From positions 1 to 64,000 of the forward strand of contig ONCV01000004.1 in assembly GCA_900316415.1 (NCBI GenBank): DNA of 64,000 nucleotides, read 5' to 3'. Below are positions 36,130-44,122 of this stretch, piece by piece. The position numbers and the translations under genes were made by a program. A model generated the notes under the pieces. That model ran no database searches, was not told the DNA's origin, and saw only the letters and a program-made list of their open reading frames with translations. Numbering within the stretch: the first letter of the stretch is position 1; every line of letters begins with the position of its first letter. This DNA comes from an uncultured Eubacteriales bacterium (GTDB lineage: Bacteria; Bacillota; Clostridia; Christensenellales; Aristaeellaceae).

Positions 36130-37590
36130 ATGGGAAGTTTTAAATCGCTGTTCGGAACCCAGGACATGACGGTGGGCCGGCCGCTGACGGTGCTGGCCCG
36201 GTTTTCCGTGCCCCTGCTGATCGGTAATTTCGCGCAGCAGCTGTACAATACGGTGGATTCCATCATCGTCGGCCAGTATATCGGGGACACGGCGCTGGCG
36301 GCGGTGGGAACGGCCGGACCGATCCTGAATCTGCTGCTGGTGCTGTTCATGGGAATCGCCACGGGAGCGGGGATCCTTTCCGCGCAGTACTTCGGCGCGC
36401 AGGACCGGAAAACCCTGTCCCGGACGGTGGGGAATACGATGCTGCTGACGCTGGGAAGCGGCCTGCTGATGTCCCTGATCGGATTTCTGGCGACGCCCTT
36501 CCTGGTGGGGCTGACGAATCCACCGGAGGAGGTCGCCGCCGGGGCGGTGATCTATCTGCAGATCATCTTTATCGGATTTCTGGGCGGCGGCGCGTACAAC
36601 ATCCTGTCCGGCGTGCTCCGCGGGATGGGGGACAGCGTGTTTCCGCTGATCTACCTGATCATCGCCAGCCTCCTGAACATCGTGCTGGACCTTGTCTTCG
36701 TGGCAAACTTCGGGATGGGCATCGCCGGGGTGGCCTGGGCGACCATTATCGCGCAGGCGGTCTCCGGTTCGCTTTGCGTGGTGCGGATCCTGCGGATGAA
36801 GGATCAGATCGATCTGAACCGGGAGACGCTGCGCCCGGACGGCACCATTCTCCGGAAACTGTGCGCGCTGGGGATTCCCGCGGGAATCACCTCCGCGATC
36901 TTTTCCATGTCCGCGATCCTCGTGCAGGGGCTGGTCAATTCCATGGGCACCGCGGTCATCGCGACCAACGTGGCGGTCATGCGGGTGGACGGGTTCGCGA
37001 TGATGCCGAACTTTACCTTCGGCACCGCCGCGACCACCTATATCGGCCAGAACATCGGCGCCATGAAGACCTCCCGGCTCCGGAGCGGCGTCAGGGACAT
37101 GATGAAGCTGGCGCTGAGCGTTTCGCTGGTGCTGGTGACGGCGATCATCCTGTTCGGCAAGAACCTGATCGCCATGTTCACCCAGACGCCGGAGGTGATC
37201 GAGCTGGGACGGCAGGGACTGCTCTGGCTCAGCTTCGGATATGTCTGCTTCGCGGTGACGCAGGTGCTGCAGGGCGTGATGCGCGGCGCGGGGGACACCC
37301 TGGTGCCGATGTGGCTGAGCATCATCACCACGGTTATCCTGCGGATGCCGCTGGCCTATCTGCTGGCGAACCTGACCCGCAGCGAAGCCTTCCCGCAGGG
37401 ATCCCCCCACGCGCTGTTCGCGTCGCTGCTGATCTCCTGGGTCATCGGCACGGGGCTCTCCATTCTGGCCTACAAGAAAGGTCTGTGGCGGAAGAAGCTT
37501 CCGGAGAAGATGATCCGGGAACTGGAGGCGGAGAAGGCATCAGCCGGAAATAATCCGGATCCTCCCTCCGCGGCCCGCTCCCGGCCCTGA
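36130..37590 (+). CDS. MATE family multidrug/cation antiporter
   Basis: A 486-residue protein with about 12 membrane segments and MATE family motifs in both halves (PLLIGNFAQQLYNTVDSIIVGQYIG near the N terminus; MRVDGFAMMPNFTFGTAATTYIGQN in the second half). It probably exports organic cations or toxic metabolites using Na+ or H+; the substrate is unknown. It starts at ATG 36130 after AAGGATGAGGAG, 109 bp after the dehydrogenase gene. A second MATE gene follows 47 bp later. Confidence 0.88.
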   Translation: MGSFKSLFGTQDMTVGRPLTVLARFSVPLLIGNFAQQLYNTVDSIIVGQYIGDTALAAVGTAGPILNLLLVLFMGIATGAGILSAQYFGAQDRKTLSRTVGNTMLLTLGSGLLMSLIGFLATPFLVGLTNPPEEVAAGAVIYLQIIFIGFLGGGAYNILSGVLRGMGDSVFPLIYLIIASLLNIVLDLVFVANFGMGIAGVAWATIIAQAVSGSLCVVRILRMKDQIDLNRETLRPDGTILRKLCALGIPAGITSAIFSMSAILVQGLVNSMGTAVIATNVAVMRVDGFAMMPNFTFGTAATTYIGQNIGAMKTSRLRSGVRDMMKLALSVSLVLVTAIILFGKNLIAMFTQTPEVIELGRQGLLWLSFGYVCFAVTQVLQGVMRGAGDTLVPMWLSIITTVILRMPLAYLLANLTRSEAFPQGSPHALFASLLISWVIGTGLSILAYKKGLWRKKLPEKMIRELEAEKASAGNNPDPPSAARSRP

Positions 37591-37637
37591 ACGGAAAAAA
37601 TGAAAAGTCAGATCTGAAGGAACGCAGGAGATTACGC

Positions 37638-38996
37638 ATGGCGCGAGGAAGAAAAACGGATTCAGACATGACCCAGGGCAGCATCGGACGCCATCTGGTT
37701 GAATTTGCCATCCCCATGGCGATCGGGCTGCTGTTTCAGCAGCTGTACAATACCGTGGATACGCTGGTGGTGGGCAATTTCGTTTCCAAGGAAGCCCAGG
37801 CCGCCGTGGGATCCACCGGCTCCATCATCAACACGGTCGTCGGCTTCTGCGCGGGACTGGCCACCGGCGCCTCCGTCATTATCTCCCAGCGGTACGGCGC
37901 GCACGATGAGAAAGGCCTTCGGAAGGCCGTTCATACCACCATCGCGGTGACCTTCCTGCTCAGTGTGCTGGCGACCGCCGGGGGCCTGCTGATCATCGAC
38001 CCCATGCTTCGCTTCATGCAGACCCCGGCGGACGTCTGGGAGGAAGCCGGACTGTATCTGACCATCTATTTCTGGGGCGTCAGCGGAATCCTGTTCTACA
38101 ACATGGGAAGCGGCATCCTGCGGGCGGTGGGGGATTCCCGGCGGCCGCTGCTCTTCCTGATCCTCTCCGCGCTGCTGAATACGGTGCTGGACCTGTTCTT
38201 CGTGCTGGTGCTGGGAATGAAGGTGGACGGGGTCGCGCTGGCGACCGTTCTGTCCCAGATCATCTCCGCCGCGGCCATTCTCGTCTCGCTGACCCGGGAA
38301 AAGGCCGCCTACGGCATCCGCTGGAGGGAGATGACCATCGACCGGGAGTCCCTGTCCGGCATCCTGCGCATCGGACTGCCCTCGAGCATCCAGTCCGCGA
38401 TTACGGCCTTTTCCAATGTGTTTGTGCAATCCTATATTAACGCCTTCGGCTCCGCCTGCATGGCCGGATACTCCGTTTACAGCAAGCTGGACGCCTTCGT
38501 GCTGATTCCGGTTCAGGCGCTGGCCATGTCCTCGACCACCATGGTCGGCCAGAACTGGGGGGCGAAGAAGATCCGCCGGGCAAAGCAGAGCGTGTCCACG
38601 GCGATCGGGCTGAGCCTGATCTCCACCGCCGTGCTGGGCGTCGCCGCGTTCTTCGCGGCCCGGGAGCTGATCGGCCTTTTCTCGCCGGATCCGGAGGTCG
38701 TCTCCTACGGCGTCCGCTTTATCCAGATCGTGACGCCCTTCTATCTGACCATCTGCTTCAACCAGATCTATGCCGGCGCCCTCCGGGGAATCGGAGACGC
38801 CACCGCGCCGACGGTCATCATGCTGTGTTCCTTCGTCGTGTTCCGGCAGATCTACCTGTTTGTGACCAAACAGCTGAACATCGGCTTTGTGGCGGTGGCC
38901 CTGGCCTATCCCATGGGATGGATCCTGTGCTCCGCCCTGCTGATCATCCGGTACCGAAGCAGCCGGCTGTTCCGGGAGAGCGGACCGGGGGTGTGA
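37638..38996 (+). CDS. Second MATE family antiporter
   Basis: A 452-residue, 12-span MATE protein (IPMAIGLLFQQLYNTVDTLVVGNFVSKEAQAAVGSTGS near the start; LIPVQALAMSSTTMVGQNWGAKK in the second half). It shares the family layout with the preceding gene but differs enough that recent duplication is unlikely. It has GCAGGAGA upstream. The two may form alternative transporters or act on related compounds. Confidence 0.88.
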   Translation: MARGRKTDSDMTQGSIGRHLVEFAIPMAIGLLFQQLYNTVDTLVVGNFVSKEAQAAVGSTGSIINTVVGFCAGLATGASVIISQRYGAHDEKGLRKAVHTTIAVTFLLSVLATAGGLLIIDPMLRFMQTPADVWEEAGLYLTIYFWGVSGILFYNMGSGILRAVGDSRRPLLFLILSALLNTVLDLFFVLVLGMKVDGVALATVLSQIISAAAILVSLTREKAAYGIRWREMTIDRESLSGILRIGLPSSIQSAITAFSNVFVQSYINAFGSACMAGYSVYSKLDAFVLIPVQALAMSSTTMVGQNWGAKKIRRAKQSVSTAIGLSLISTAVLGVAAFFAARELIGLFSPDPEVVSYGVRFIQIVTPFYLTICFNQIYAGALRGIGDATAPTVIMLCSFVVFRQIYLFVTKQLNIGFVAVALAYPMGWILCSALLIIRYRSSRLFRESGPGV

Positions 38997-39006
38997 GGAA
39001 GGGCGG

Positions 39007-39073
39007 CAAATGAAAAACGGACCCATGAAGGGTCCGCTTTCATTTGGTGGGATTAGTAGGACTCGAACCTATG
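39007..39073. repeat. 67-bp direct repeat, left copy
   Basis: Identical to 39226-39292. It contains a terminator hairpin and the T-arm plus acceptor 3' half of the tRNA-Val gene. The copies are 219 bp apart. Confidence 0.95.
39011..39036 (-). terminator. Terminator of the tRNA pseudogene copy
   Basis: Stem CGGACCC/GGGTCCG (39018-39024 with 39030-39036) with a five-base loop; on the minus strand it is followed by TTTTT. An exact copy of the terminator behind tRNA-Val. Confidence 0.8.
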
Positions 39074-39203
39074 TTCCGCAACGGATATGGTCGCGACTGC
39101 CCACAGGGCAGCTCGCTTCCTATCCGTTGAGAAAGAAACCGACGATATTTCCGCCACTGGCGGTCGTCGGTTTCTTTCCCCCCACGATCGTGGGGCCCCA
39201 CAG
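39045..39203 (-). pseudogene. Decayed tRNA-Val copy filled with palindromes
   Basis: Positions 39045-39073 equal the 3' part of tRNA-Val (T-arm, acceptor strand, CCA). Positions 39178-39199 resemble its anticodon stem, but the five loop bases that include the anticodon are gone, leaving a perfect 16-bp palindrome (39180-39195). Between them is about 104 bp of foreign sequence made of two large hairpins: 39079-39087 with 39121-39129 enclosing GCGA/TCGC and a 6-bp stem (39097-39102 with 39106-39111); and a 15-bp stem (39131-39145 with 39164-39178). The 5' half is not recognisable. It cannot be a functional tRNA. Confidence 0.65.
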
Positions 39204-39225
39204 ATCCAATTCATCCTTATTTCAC

Positions 39226-39292
39226 CAAATGAAAAACGGACCCATGAAGGGTCCGCTTTCATTTGGTGGGATTAGTAGGACTCGAACCTATG
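39226..39292. repeat. 67-bp direct repeat, right copy
   Basis: Identical to 39007-39073; here it covers the terminator and 3' part of the intact tRNA-Val gene. Confidence 0.95.
39230..39255 (-). terminator. Terminator of tRNA-Val
   Basis: CGGACCC/GGGTCCG stem (39237-39243 with 39249-39255) with a T-run on the minus strand, nine bases beyond the CCA end. Confidence 0.8.
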
Positions 39293-39341
39293 ACCCCCAC
39301 GATGTCAACGTGGTGCTCTAACCAGCTGAGCTATAATCCCA
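39264..39341 (-). tRNA. tRNA-Val (anticodon GAC)
   Basis: On the minus strand a complete cloverleaf: acceptor TGGGATT/AATCCCA (39341-39335 with 39273-39267), D-arm AGCTCAGCTGGTTAGAGC, anticodon stem CCACG/CGTGG with loop TTGACAT (anticodon GAC, U33 present), T-arm TAGG TTCGAGT CCTA, and an encoded CCA (39266-39264). It decodes GUC and GUU. Transcribed from its own promoter, divergent from rpsB. Confidence 0.95.
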
Positions 39342-39367
39342 TGTCGACCTCGCGGTCAACAAAAAGC

Positions 39368-39396
39368 AGTTTAGCACAGAAGGCGAAGAAAAGCAA
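39368..39396 (-). promoter_or_regulatory. Promoter of tRNA-Val
   Basis: On the minus strand: TTGCTT (39396-39391), 17-bp spacer, TAAACT (39373-39368) preceded by TGC, an extended -10. Confidence 0.65.
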
Positions 39397-39418
39397 GGAC
39401 TTTTTTCAAAAAAAGCGG

Positions 39419-39447
39419 TTGCATTTGACGGGAGAATGTGGTAATAT
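39419..39447 (+). promoter_or_regulatory. Promoter of rpsB-tsf
   Basis: TTGCAT (39419-39424), 17-bp spacer, TAATAT (39442-39447). The leader of about 90 nt before rpsB has no obvious strong hairpin. Confidence 0.65.
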
Positions 39448-39546
39448 TCCAACGATTACGCACCTTTCCTCTGCGATGGCTTGTGCTGTTTCGACGGTGG
39501 CGGATCGCAAAGGAGGAGAGGGTGGAAAAACAAGGAGGGAAACCCT

Positions 39547-40296
39547 ATGGCAGTCATTTCCATGAAACAGCTCCTGGAAGCCGGTGTGCACTTTGGTCAT
39601 CAGACCCGCCGGTGGAACCCGAAGATGGCGCAGTACATCTTCACCGAACGCAACGGAATCTACATCATCGACCTGCAGAAGACCGTCCGCAAGGTGGACG
39701 AGGCCTATGCCTTCGTGCGGGACATTGCGATGGAAGGCAAGAGCATTCTGTTCGTCGGAACCAAGAAGCAGGCGCAGGAGTCCATTGAGTCCGAAGCCAA
39801 GCGCTGCAACATGTACTATGTGAACAACCGCTGGCTGGGCGGCATGCTGACCAACTTCCGCACCATCCGCACCCGGATCGACCGGCTGAACCAGATCGAC
39901 AAGATGGAGCAGGCGGGCCAGTTCGAAGTGCTTCCCAAGAAGGAAGTTGCCAAGCTGCAGCATGAGCGGGAAAAGCTGGAAGCGAACCTGGGCGGTATCC
40001 GGGAAATGAAGAAGCTGCCCGGCGCGCTGTTCGTTGTGGATCCCCGCAAGGAGCACATCGCCGTGACCGAAGCCCGCATTCTGGGCATCCCGATCGTCGG
40101 CATCGTGGACACCAACTGCGATCCGGACGAGATTGACTACGTTATCCCCGGCAACGATGACGCCATCCGCGCGGTCAAGCTGATCGCCGGCAAGATGGCG
40201 GACGCCGTGCTGGAAGGCAAGCAGGGCGAGCAGATGGAAGCGGAAGCTCCCGAAGCCGCCGAAGCTCCCGTGGAGGAAGCTCCCGCGGAGGCCTGA
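39547..40296 (+). CDS. rpsB: 30S ribosomal protein S2
   Basis: A 249-residue S2 with the family motifs [47 protein letters not shown] and [26 protein letters not shown]. An Ala/Glu/Pro-rich acidic tail ([19 protein letters not shown]) extends the usual C terminus. ATG 39547 has AAGGAGGG upstream; longer readings of the frame lie in the leader. It is followed by tsf as in most bacteria. Confidence 0.97.
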   Translation: MAVISMKQLLEAGVHFGHQTRRWNPKMAQYIFTERNGIYIIDLQKTVRKVDEAYAFVRDIAMEGKSILFVGTKKQAQESIESEAKRCNMYYVNNRWLGGMLTNFRTIRTRIDRLNQIDKMEQAGQFEVLPKKEVAKLQHEREKLEANLGGIREMKKLPGALFVVDPRKEHIAVTEARILGIPIVGIVDTNCDPDEIDYVIPGNDDAIRAVKLIAGKMADAVLEGKQGEQMEAEAPEAAEAPVEEAPAEA

Positions 40297-40352
40297 TTCC
40301 GGCGTAAGCCGGTCCGCCGCGGCGGAGAAGGCTGACGAAACGATGTATTCCC

Positions 40353-40380
40353 TTCCGCCGGAAAGGGTTTTCCGGCGGAA
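40353..40380 (+). terminator. Intergenic hairpin between rpsB and tsf (possible attenuator)
   Basis: Perfect 12-bp stem (40353-40364 with 40369-40380) and a four-base loop, followed only by AGTTTATG, a poor T-run. It may reduce or process the transcript rather than end it, since tsf has no clear promoter of its own. Confidence 0.5.
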
Positions 40381-40402
40381 AGTTTATGAAAGAAAGGAAT
40401 GA

Positions 40403-41335
40403 ATGAAGATGGCAGCTGTTACTGCTTCTATGGTGAAGGAACTGCGCGAGCGCACCAGCGCCGGCATGATGGACTGCAAAAAGGCCCTCGTGGAAAGCGA
40501 CGGCGATATGGAGAAGGCCATTGAGTGGCTGCGCGAAAAGGGACTGAGCCAGGCCGCCAAGAAGGCCAGCCGCATTGCCGCGGAAGGCGCGGTGGCCCAG
40601 TATGTGAACGAGGACGCCACCGTGGGCGTCATCGTGGAAGTCAACTGCGAGACGGACTTCGTGGCCAACACCGACCAGTTCAAGAACTTTGCCAACAGCG
40701 TGGCGAAGCACATCGCCATTGCCAATCCCGCGGATGTGGATGCCCTGCTGGCCCAGAAGTATGTGGACGATGAGAGCAAGACCATCTCCGACATGATCAG
40801 CGATGCCACCGTGGCGATCGGCGAGAAGATTTCCGTCCGCCGCTTCGAGCGGTATGAGACCACCGGCGTGATTTCCACCTACATCCATCTGGGCGGCAAG
40901 GTGGGCGTCATCGTCGAAGTGGCGGCCGATGCCAACGGCAAGGCCAGCGACGAAGTGAAGACCTTCGCGCATGACCTGGCGCTGCAGATCGCCGCGGCCC
41001 GTCCCGAGGCTGTCCGCCGCGAGGAAGTGGACGTGGAGAAGCTGAACAAGGAGAAGGAGATCCTGCGGGCGCAGGCGCTGAACGAGGGCAAGCCCGAGAA
41101 GATCGTGGAGCGCATGGTCGAAGGCCGGATCGAGAAGTACTACAAGGAAGTCTGCCTGCTTGAGCAGCTGTTCGTCAAGGACGGCGACAAGACCATCAAG
41201 GGTCTGATGGCGGAGATCGCGAAGGCTGCCAATGCCAGCATCGACGTGGTGCGGTTCGCCCGGTTCGAGCGCGGCGAAGGCATCGAGAAGCGCAAGGATG
41301 ACCTGGCCGGCGAAATCGCCGCGATGATGAAATAA
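40403..41335 (+). CDS. tsf: Elongation factor Ts
   Basis: A 310-residue EF-Ts, the nucleotide exchange factor for EF-Tu. The UBA-like N-terminal domain [37 protein letters not shown] and the core motif [18 protein letters not shown] are intact; the long coiled-coil form is typical of Firmicutes/E. coli. ATG 40403 follows AGAAAGGAATGA; ATG 40409 is a possible alternative (two residues shorter). Confidence 0.96.
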   Translation: MKMAAVTASMVKELRERTSAGMMDCKKALVESDGDMEKAIEWLREKGLSQAAKKASRIAAEGAVAQYVNEDATVGVIVEVNCETDFVANTDQFKNFANSVAKHIAIANPADVDALLAQKYVDDESKTISDMISDATVAIGEKISVRRFERYETTGVISTYIHLGGKVGVIVEVAADANGKASDEVKTFAHDLALQIAAARPEAVRREEVDVEKLNKEKEILRAQALNEGKPEKIVERMVEGRIEKYYKEVCLLEQLFVKDGDKTIKGLMAEIAKAANASIDVVRFARFERGEGIEKRKDDLAGEIAAMMK

Positions 41336-41353
41336 TCATCCTCCAAAGCTTAC

Positions 41354-41390
41354 AAACGGATCGGTTCCCCCGGGAACCGATCCGTTTTTT
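41354..41390 (+). terminator. Terminator of rpsB-tsf
   Basis: A 15-bp perfect stem (41354-41368 with 41373-41387) and a T6 run starting at 41385. Confidence 0.93.
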
Positions 41391-41393
41391 CAG

Positions 41394-41422
41394 TTGCAGA
41401 GTCATCGCGTTTTGAGTAAAAT
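41394..41422 (+). promoter_or_regulatory. Promoter of the MBL/beta-CASP gene
   Basis: TTGCAG (41394-41399), 17-bp spacer, TAAAAT (41417-41422), immediately after the tsf terminator. Confidence 0.65.
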
Positions 41423-41490
41423 GGGAAGACGGAACAGATCTGAATAGGGAAAGATCCGGGAAACAGGCAGCGAAAGGACGGGGAACGCGG

Positions 41491-43113
41491 ATGAAGATCA
41501 CTTTTCTGGGGGCGGCCCATCAGGTGACCGGCAGCAGGACGCTGGTCGAGTGGATGGAGGGACGGTTCTTCCTGGTGGACTGCGGCATGGAGCAGGGGGA
41601 AAACGAGCTGCAGATGCAGGAAATGCCCATTCCGGCCTCCCGGGTGGAATACGTGTTCCTCACCCATGCGCACATCGACCATTCCGGCCAGCTGCCGAAG
41701 CTCTACCGGGAGGGTTTCCGCGGCGCGATCTACGCGACGCCGGAGACGGAAAACCTCTGCAGCATCATGCTGGCGGACAGCGCGAACATCCAGGAGAGCG
41801 ATGCGGCAAACCAGACGAAGAAAAATCTGCGGATCGGCCTGCCGGAGGTGGAGCCGGAATACACGATGGACGACGTCCAGGAGGTCATGAAGCTGTTCCG
41901 CCCCTGTGCCTACGGGCGGATGATGACGGTGGATGAGAACCTGACGGTCCGGTTTACGGACGCGGGGCATTTGCTGGGCTCCTCCTTCCTGGAATTCTTC
42001 CTGGAGGAGGACGGCGTGGCGAAAAAGCTGGTTTGCAGCGGGGATGTGGGCAATCTGAAGCAGCCGATCATCCGGGATCCGCAGCCGGTTTTGTACGCGG
42101 ACTATCTGATGATCGAATCCACCTACGGCACCCGGCTTCATGACGCGACGCGGGATCCGATTCCGGTGCTGGTGGATGTGCTGACCCGCACCTTCCGGCG
42201 GGGCGGCAGCGTCATTGTTCCCTCCTTCGCGGTGGGACGCACGCAGGAGCTGCTGTATTTCATCCGGGAAATCAAGCAGAAAAAGCTGATGGATTCCTTC
42301 GCGGATTTCCCGGTTTATGTGGACAGCCCCCTGGCCAACGAGGCGACGGCCATCTACCTGCAGTGCGGGGAGGAGTGCCTGGATGCCGAAACCCGGGAAG
42401 TGATGCGGCAAGGGGAGAATCCCATCTGGTTTGAGGGGCTGAACACGCTGGTCACCGCGGAGGAATCCAAGGCGCTGAACGACGATCCCGCGCCGAAGGT
42501 GATCATCGCGTCCGGCGGCATGTGCGAGGGCGGCCGGATCCGGCATCACCTGAAGCATCATCTCTGGGACGAAAAAAACACGATTCTGTTCGTGGGCTAT
42601 CAGGCGGTGGGCACCCTGGGAAGGATCATCTACGACGGGGTGAAGGCCGTGAAAATCATGGGGGAGACCATCGAGGTCAAGGCGGAGATCACGCTGCTGG
42701 AGGGCATCTCCGGCCACGCGGACCGGGACGGGCTGCTGAACTGGATTGCACGATTTGAGAAGAAGCCCGGCCTGATCTTCACGAACCACGGGGATGACGA
42801 ATCCTGCACCGGGCTGGCAAAGGAGATCACCGAACGGTTCGGCATTCCCGCCTGGGCACCGTATTCCGGGTCGCAGTTCGACCTGAAGAAGGGCGAATGG
42901 ATCCGGCTGACGGAGCCGGTCTGGCGGAAGAAGGACGGACAGAAGGAAAGCGCCGCTGCGTCGGTCCGGGAGAAGAATCAGCAGCTGTACCGCAGCCTGC
43001 TGGAGAGCGCCCGGGAGCTGATTGAATACGCGGAGAGCCTGAAGAATCACTCCAACGCGGAAATCCGGAAGCTGACGGAGCAGATCCGGGCCCTGCTGGA
43101 TCAGAAGGACTGA
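41491..43113 (+). CDS. MBL-fold metallo-hydrolase with beta-CASP and RMMBL domains
   Basis: A 540-residue protein of the COG1236 (YSH1-like) group. The metal-binding motif is THAHIDHSG near residue 60, followed by GSSFLEFFLEED, CSGDVGN and IESTYGTR; the beta-CASP region includes VPSFAVGRTQELLYFIREI and ASGGMCEGGRIRHHLKH; the RMMBL part has SGHADRDGLLNWI. A C-terminal coiled-coil tail (~490-540) is added. By family it is a ribonuclease or RNA-processing nuclease acting in the cytosol; the substrate is unknown. It is monocistronic. Confidence 0.87.
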   Translation: MKITFLGAAHQVTGSRTLVEWMEGRFFLVDCGMEQGENELQMQEMPIPASRVEYVFLTHAHIDHSGQLPKLYREGFRGAIYATPETENLCSIMLADSANIQESDAANQTKKNLRIGLPEVEPEYTMDDVQEVMKLFRPCAYGRMMTVDENLTVRFTDAGHLLGSSFLEFFLEEDGVAKKLVCSGDVGNLKQPIIRDPQPVLYADYLMIESTYGTRLHDATRDPIPVLVDVLTRTFRRGGSVIVPSFAVGRTQELLYFIREIKQKKLMDSFADFPVYVDSPLANEATAIYLQCGEECLDAETREVMRQGENPIWFEGLNTLVTAEESKALNDDPAPKVIIASGGMCEGGRIRHHLKHHLWDEKNTILFVGYQAVGTLGRIIYDGVKAVKIMGETIEVKAEITLLEGISGHADRDGLLNWIARFEKKPGLIFTNHGDDESCTGLAKEITERFGIPAWAPYSGSQFDLKKGEWIRLTEPVWRKKDGQKESAAASVREKNQQLYRSLLESARELIEYAESLKNHSNAEIRKLTEQIRALLDQKD

Positions 43114-43166
43114 GAGCGGCGGACCCCGCCGGATGAAGCGGTTCGAGGGAAGGACTCCTTCGGCAC

Positions 43167-43195
43167 TTGACGCCGATTTTTAAAATGAGTATACT
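43167..43195 (+). promoter_or_regulatory. Promoter of tRNA-Leu/pyrH
   Basis: TTGACG (43167-43172), 17-bp spacer, TATACT (43190-43195), 12 bp before the tRNA-Leu 5' end. Confidence 0.85.
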
Positions 43196-43206
43196 TCCCT
43201 TGTCGC

Positions 43207-43289
43207 GCGGATGTGGTGGAATGGCAGACACCGGGGACTTAAAATCCCCTGCCTTCACCGGCGTGCGGGTTCGAGCCCCGCCATCCGCA
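43207..43289 (+). tRNA. tRNA-Leu (anticodon UAA)
   Basis: A type II tRNA: acceptor GCGGATG/CATCCGC (43207-43213 with 43282-43288), anticodon stem GGGGA/TCCCC with loop CTTAAAA (anticodon TAA), a long variable arm (about TGCCTTCACCGGCG) and T-arm GCGGG TTCGAGC CCCGC. Discriminator A at 43289; CCA is not encoded. It is followed by CTTTTT and 64 bp later by pyrH. Confidence 0.95.
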
Positions 43290-43352
43290 CTTTTTATGCC
43301 AAAAACAGGCCGGAGAAAGAAAAAACGGCCGATGCATACGGGAGGGACCAAC

Positions 43353-44063
43353 ATGGCGGTATATCATCGGATCCTGCTGAAGCTCAGCGGGGAGGCCCTG
43401 AAGGCGGAGCACGACCTGTTCGACTTTGAAAAGGTGAACGGCGTGGCGAAGATCATTCGCCGGATGCATGACATGGGCGTGGAGATCGGCATCGTCATCG
43501 GCGCGGGAAACATCTGGCGCGGACGGCAGGGCCCTTCCGCGCACATGGACGCGGTGACGGCGGACCAGATGGGCATGCTGGGCACGGTGATCAACTGCCT
43601 GTGCGTGGCGGACGCCCTGCGCAGGGAAGGCCTGGACGCGGTGGTGCAGAGCGCGGTGGACATGAACCGCTTTGCCGAGCCCTTCAACGCCATGGCGGCC
43701 CGGCGGCACCTGAGCGAGGGGAGGGTCGTGCTGTTTGCCTGCGGCACGGGGAATCCCTTCTTCTCCACGGATTCCGGCGTGGCGCTGCGCGCCATTGAGA
43801 TGGAGGTGGACGCGGTGCTGATGGCCAAGAACATCGACGGCGTCTACACCGCCGATCCGGCCAGGGACCCGTCGGCGACCCTGATCCGGGATATCACCTA
43901 TGCGGACGCCCTGGCACGGGGCCTGAAGGTCATGGACGCCTCCGCCTTTGCGCTGTGCGCGGAGAACCGGGTTCCCATGGTCCGGGTGTTCGGCCTGGAC
44001 GATCCGGAAAACCTGATCCGCGTTCTGGAAGGGGATCCCATGGGCACCTTCGTGCATCCCTGA
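43353..44063 (+). CDS. pyrH: UMP kinase
   Basis: A 236-residue bacterial UMP kinase (amino acid kinase fold), which makes UDP for pyrimidine and wall precursor synthesis. Motifs: YHRILLKLSGEAL, GIVIGAGNIWRGR, DQMGMLGTVINCL, GTGNPFFSTDSGVALRAIEM, AKNIDGVYTADP and LKVMDASAFALC. ATG 43353 has GGGAGGGACC upstream. The usual order rpsB-tsf-pyrH-frr is split here by the MBL gene and a tRNA, and frr is not next to it. It seems to share the tRNA-Leu promoter. Confidence 0.96.
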   Translation: MAVYHRILLKLSGEALKAEHDLFDFEKVNGVAKIIRRMHDMGVEIGIVIGAGNIWRGRQGPSAHMDAVTADQMGMLGTVINCLCVADALRREGLDAVVQSAVDMNRFAEPFNAMAARRHLSEGRVVLFACGTGNPFFSTDSGVALRAIEMEVDAVLMAKNIDGVYTADPARDPSATLIRDITYADALARGLKVMDASAFALCAENRVPMVRVFGLDDPENLIRVLEGDPMGTFVHP

Positions 44064-44083
44064 GCGCCTGCTGACCGCATGAA

Positions 44084-44109
44084 AAAACCCCGCCGAAGGG
44101 CGGGGTTTT
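44084..44109. terminator. Bidirectional terminator between pyrH and typA
   Basis: AAAACCCCGCC/GGCGGGGTTTT stem (44084-44094 with 44099-44109) with a GAAG loop; symmetric A- and T-runs suit both converging genes. Confidence 0.92.
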
Positions 44110-44122
44110 GCCATATCCGGAA

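Noticed and set aside
39074..39130. A tRNA-Thr (UGU) inside the hairpin region
   Set aside because: A five-pair stem with loop CCTGTGG can be drawn, but position 33 is C, the acceptor strand has no partner and the D-arm is poor.
40353..40380. Full terminator separating rpsB from tsf
   Set aside because: The stem is strong but the T-run is weak and tsf has no own promoter; called only as a possible attenuator.
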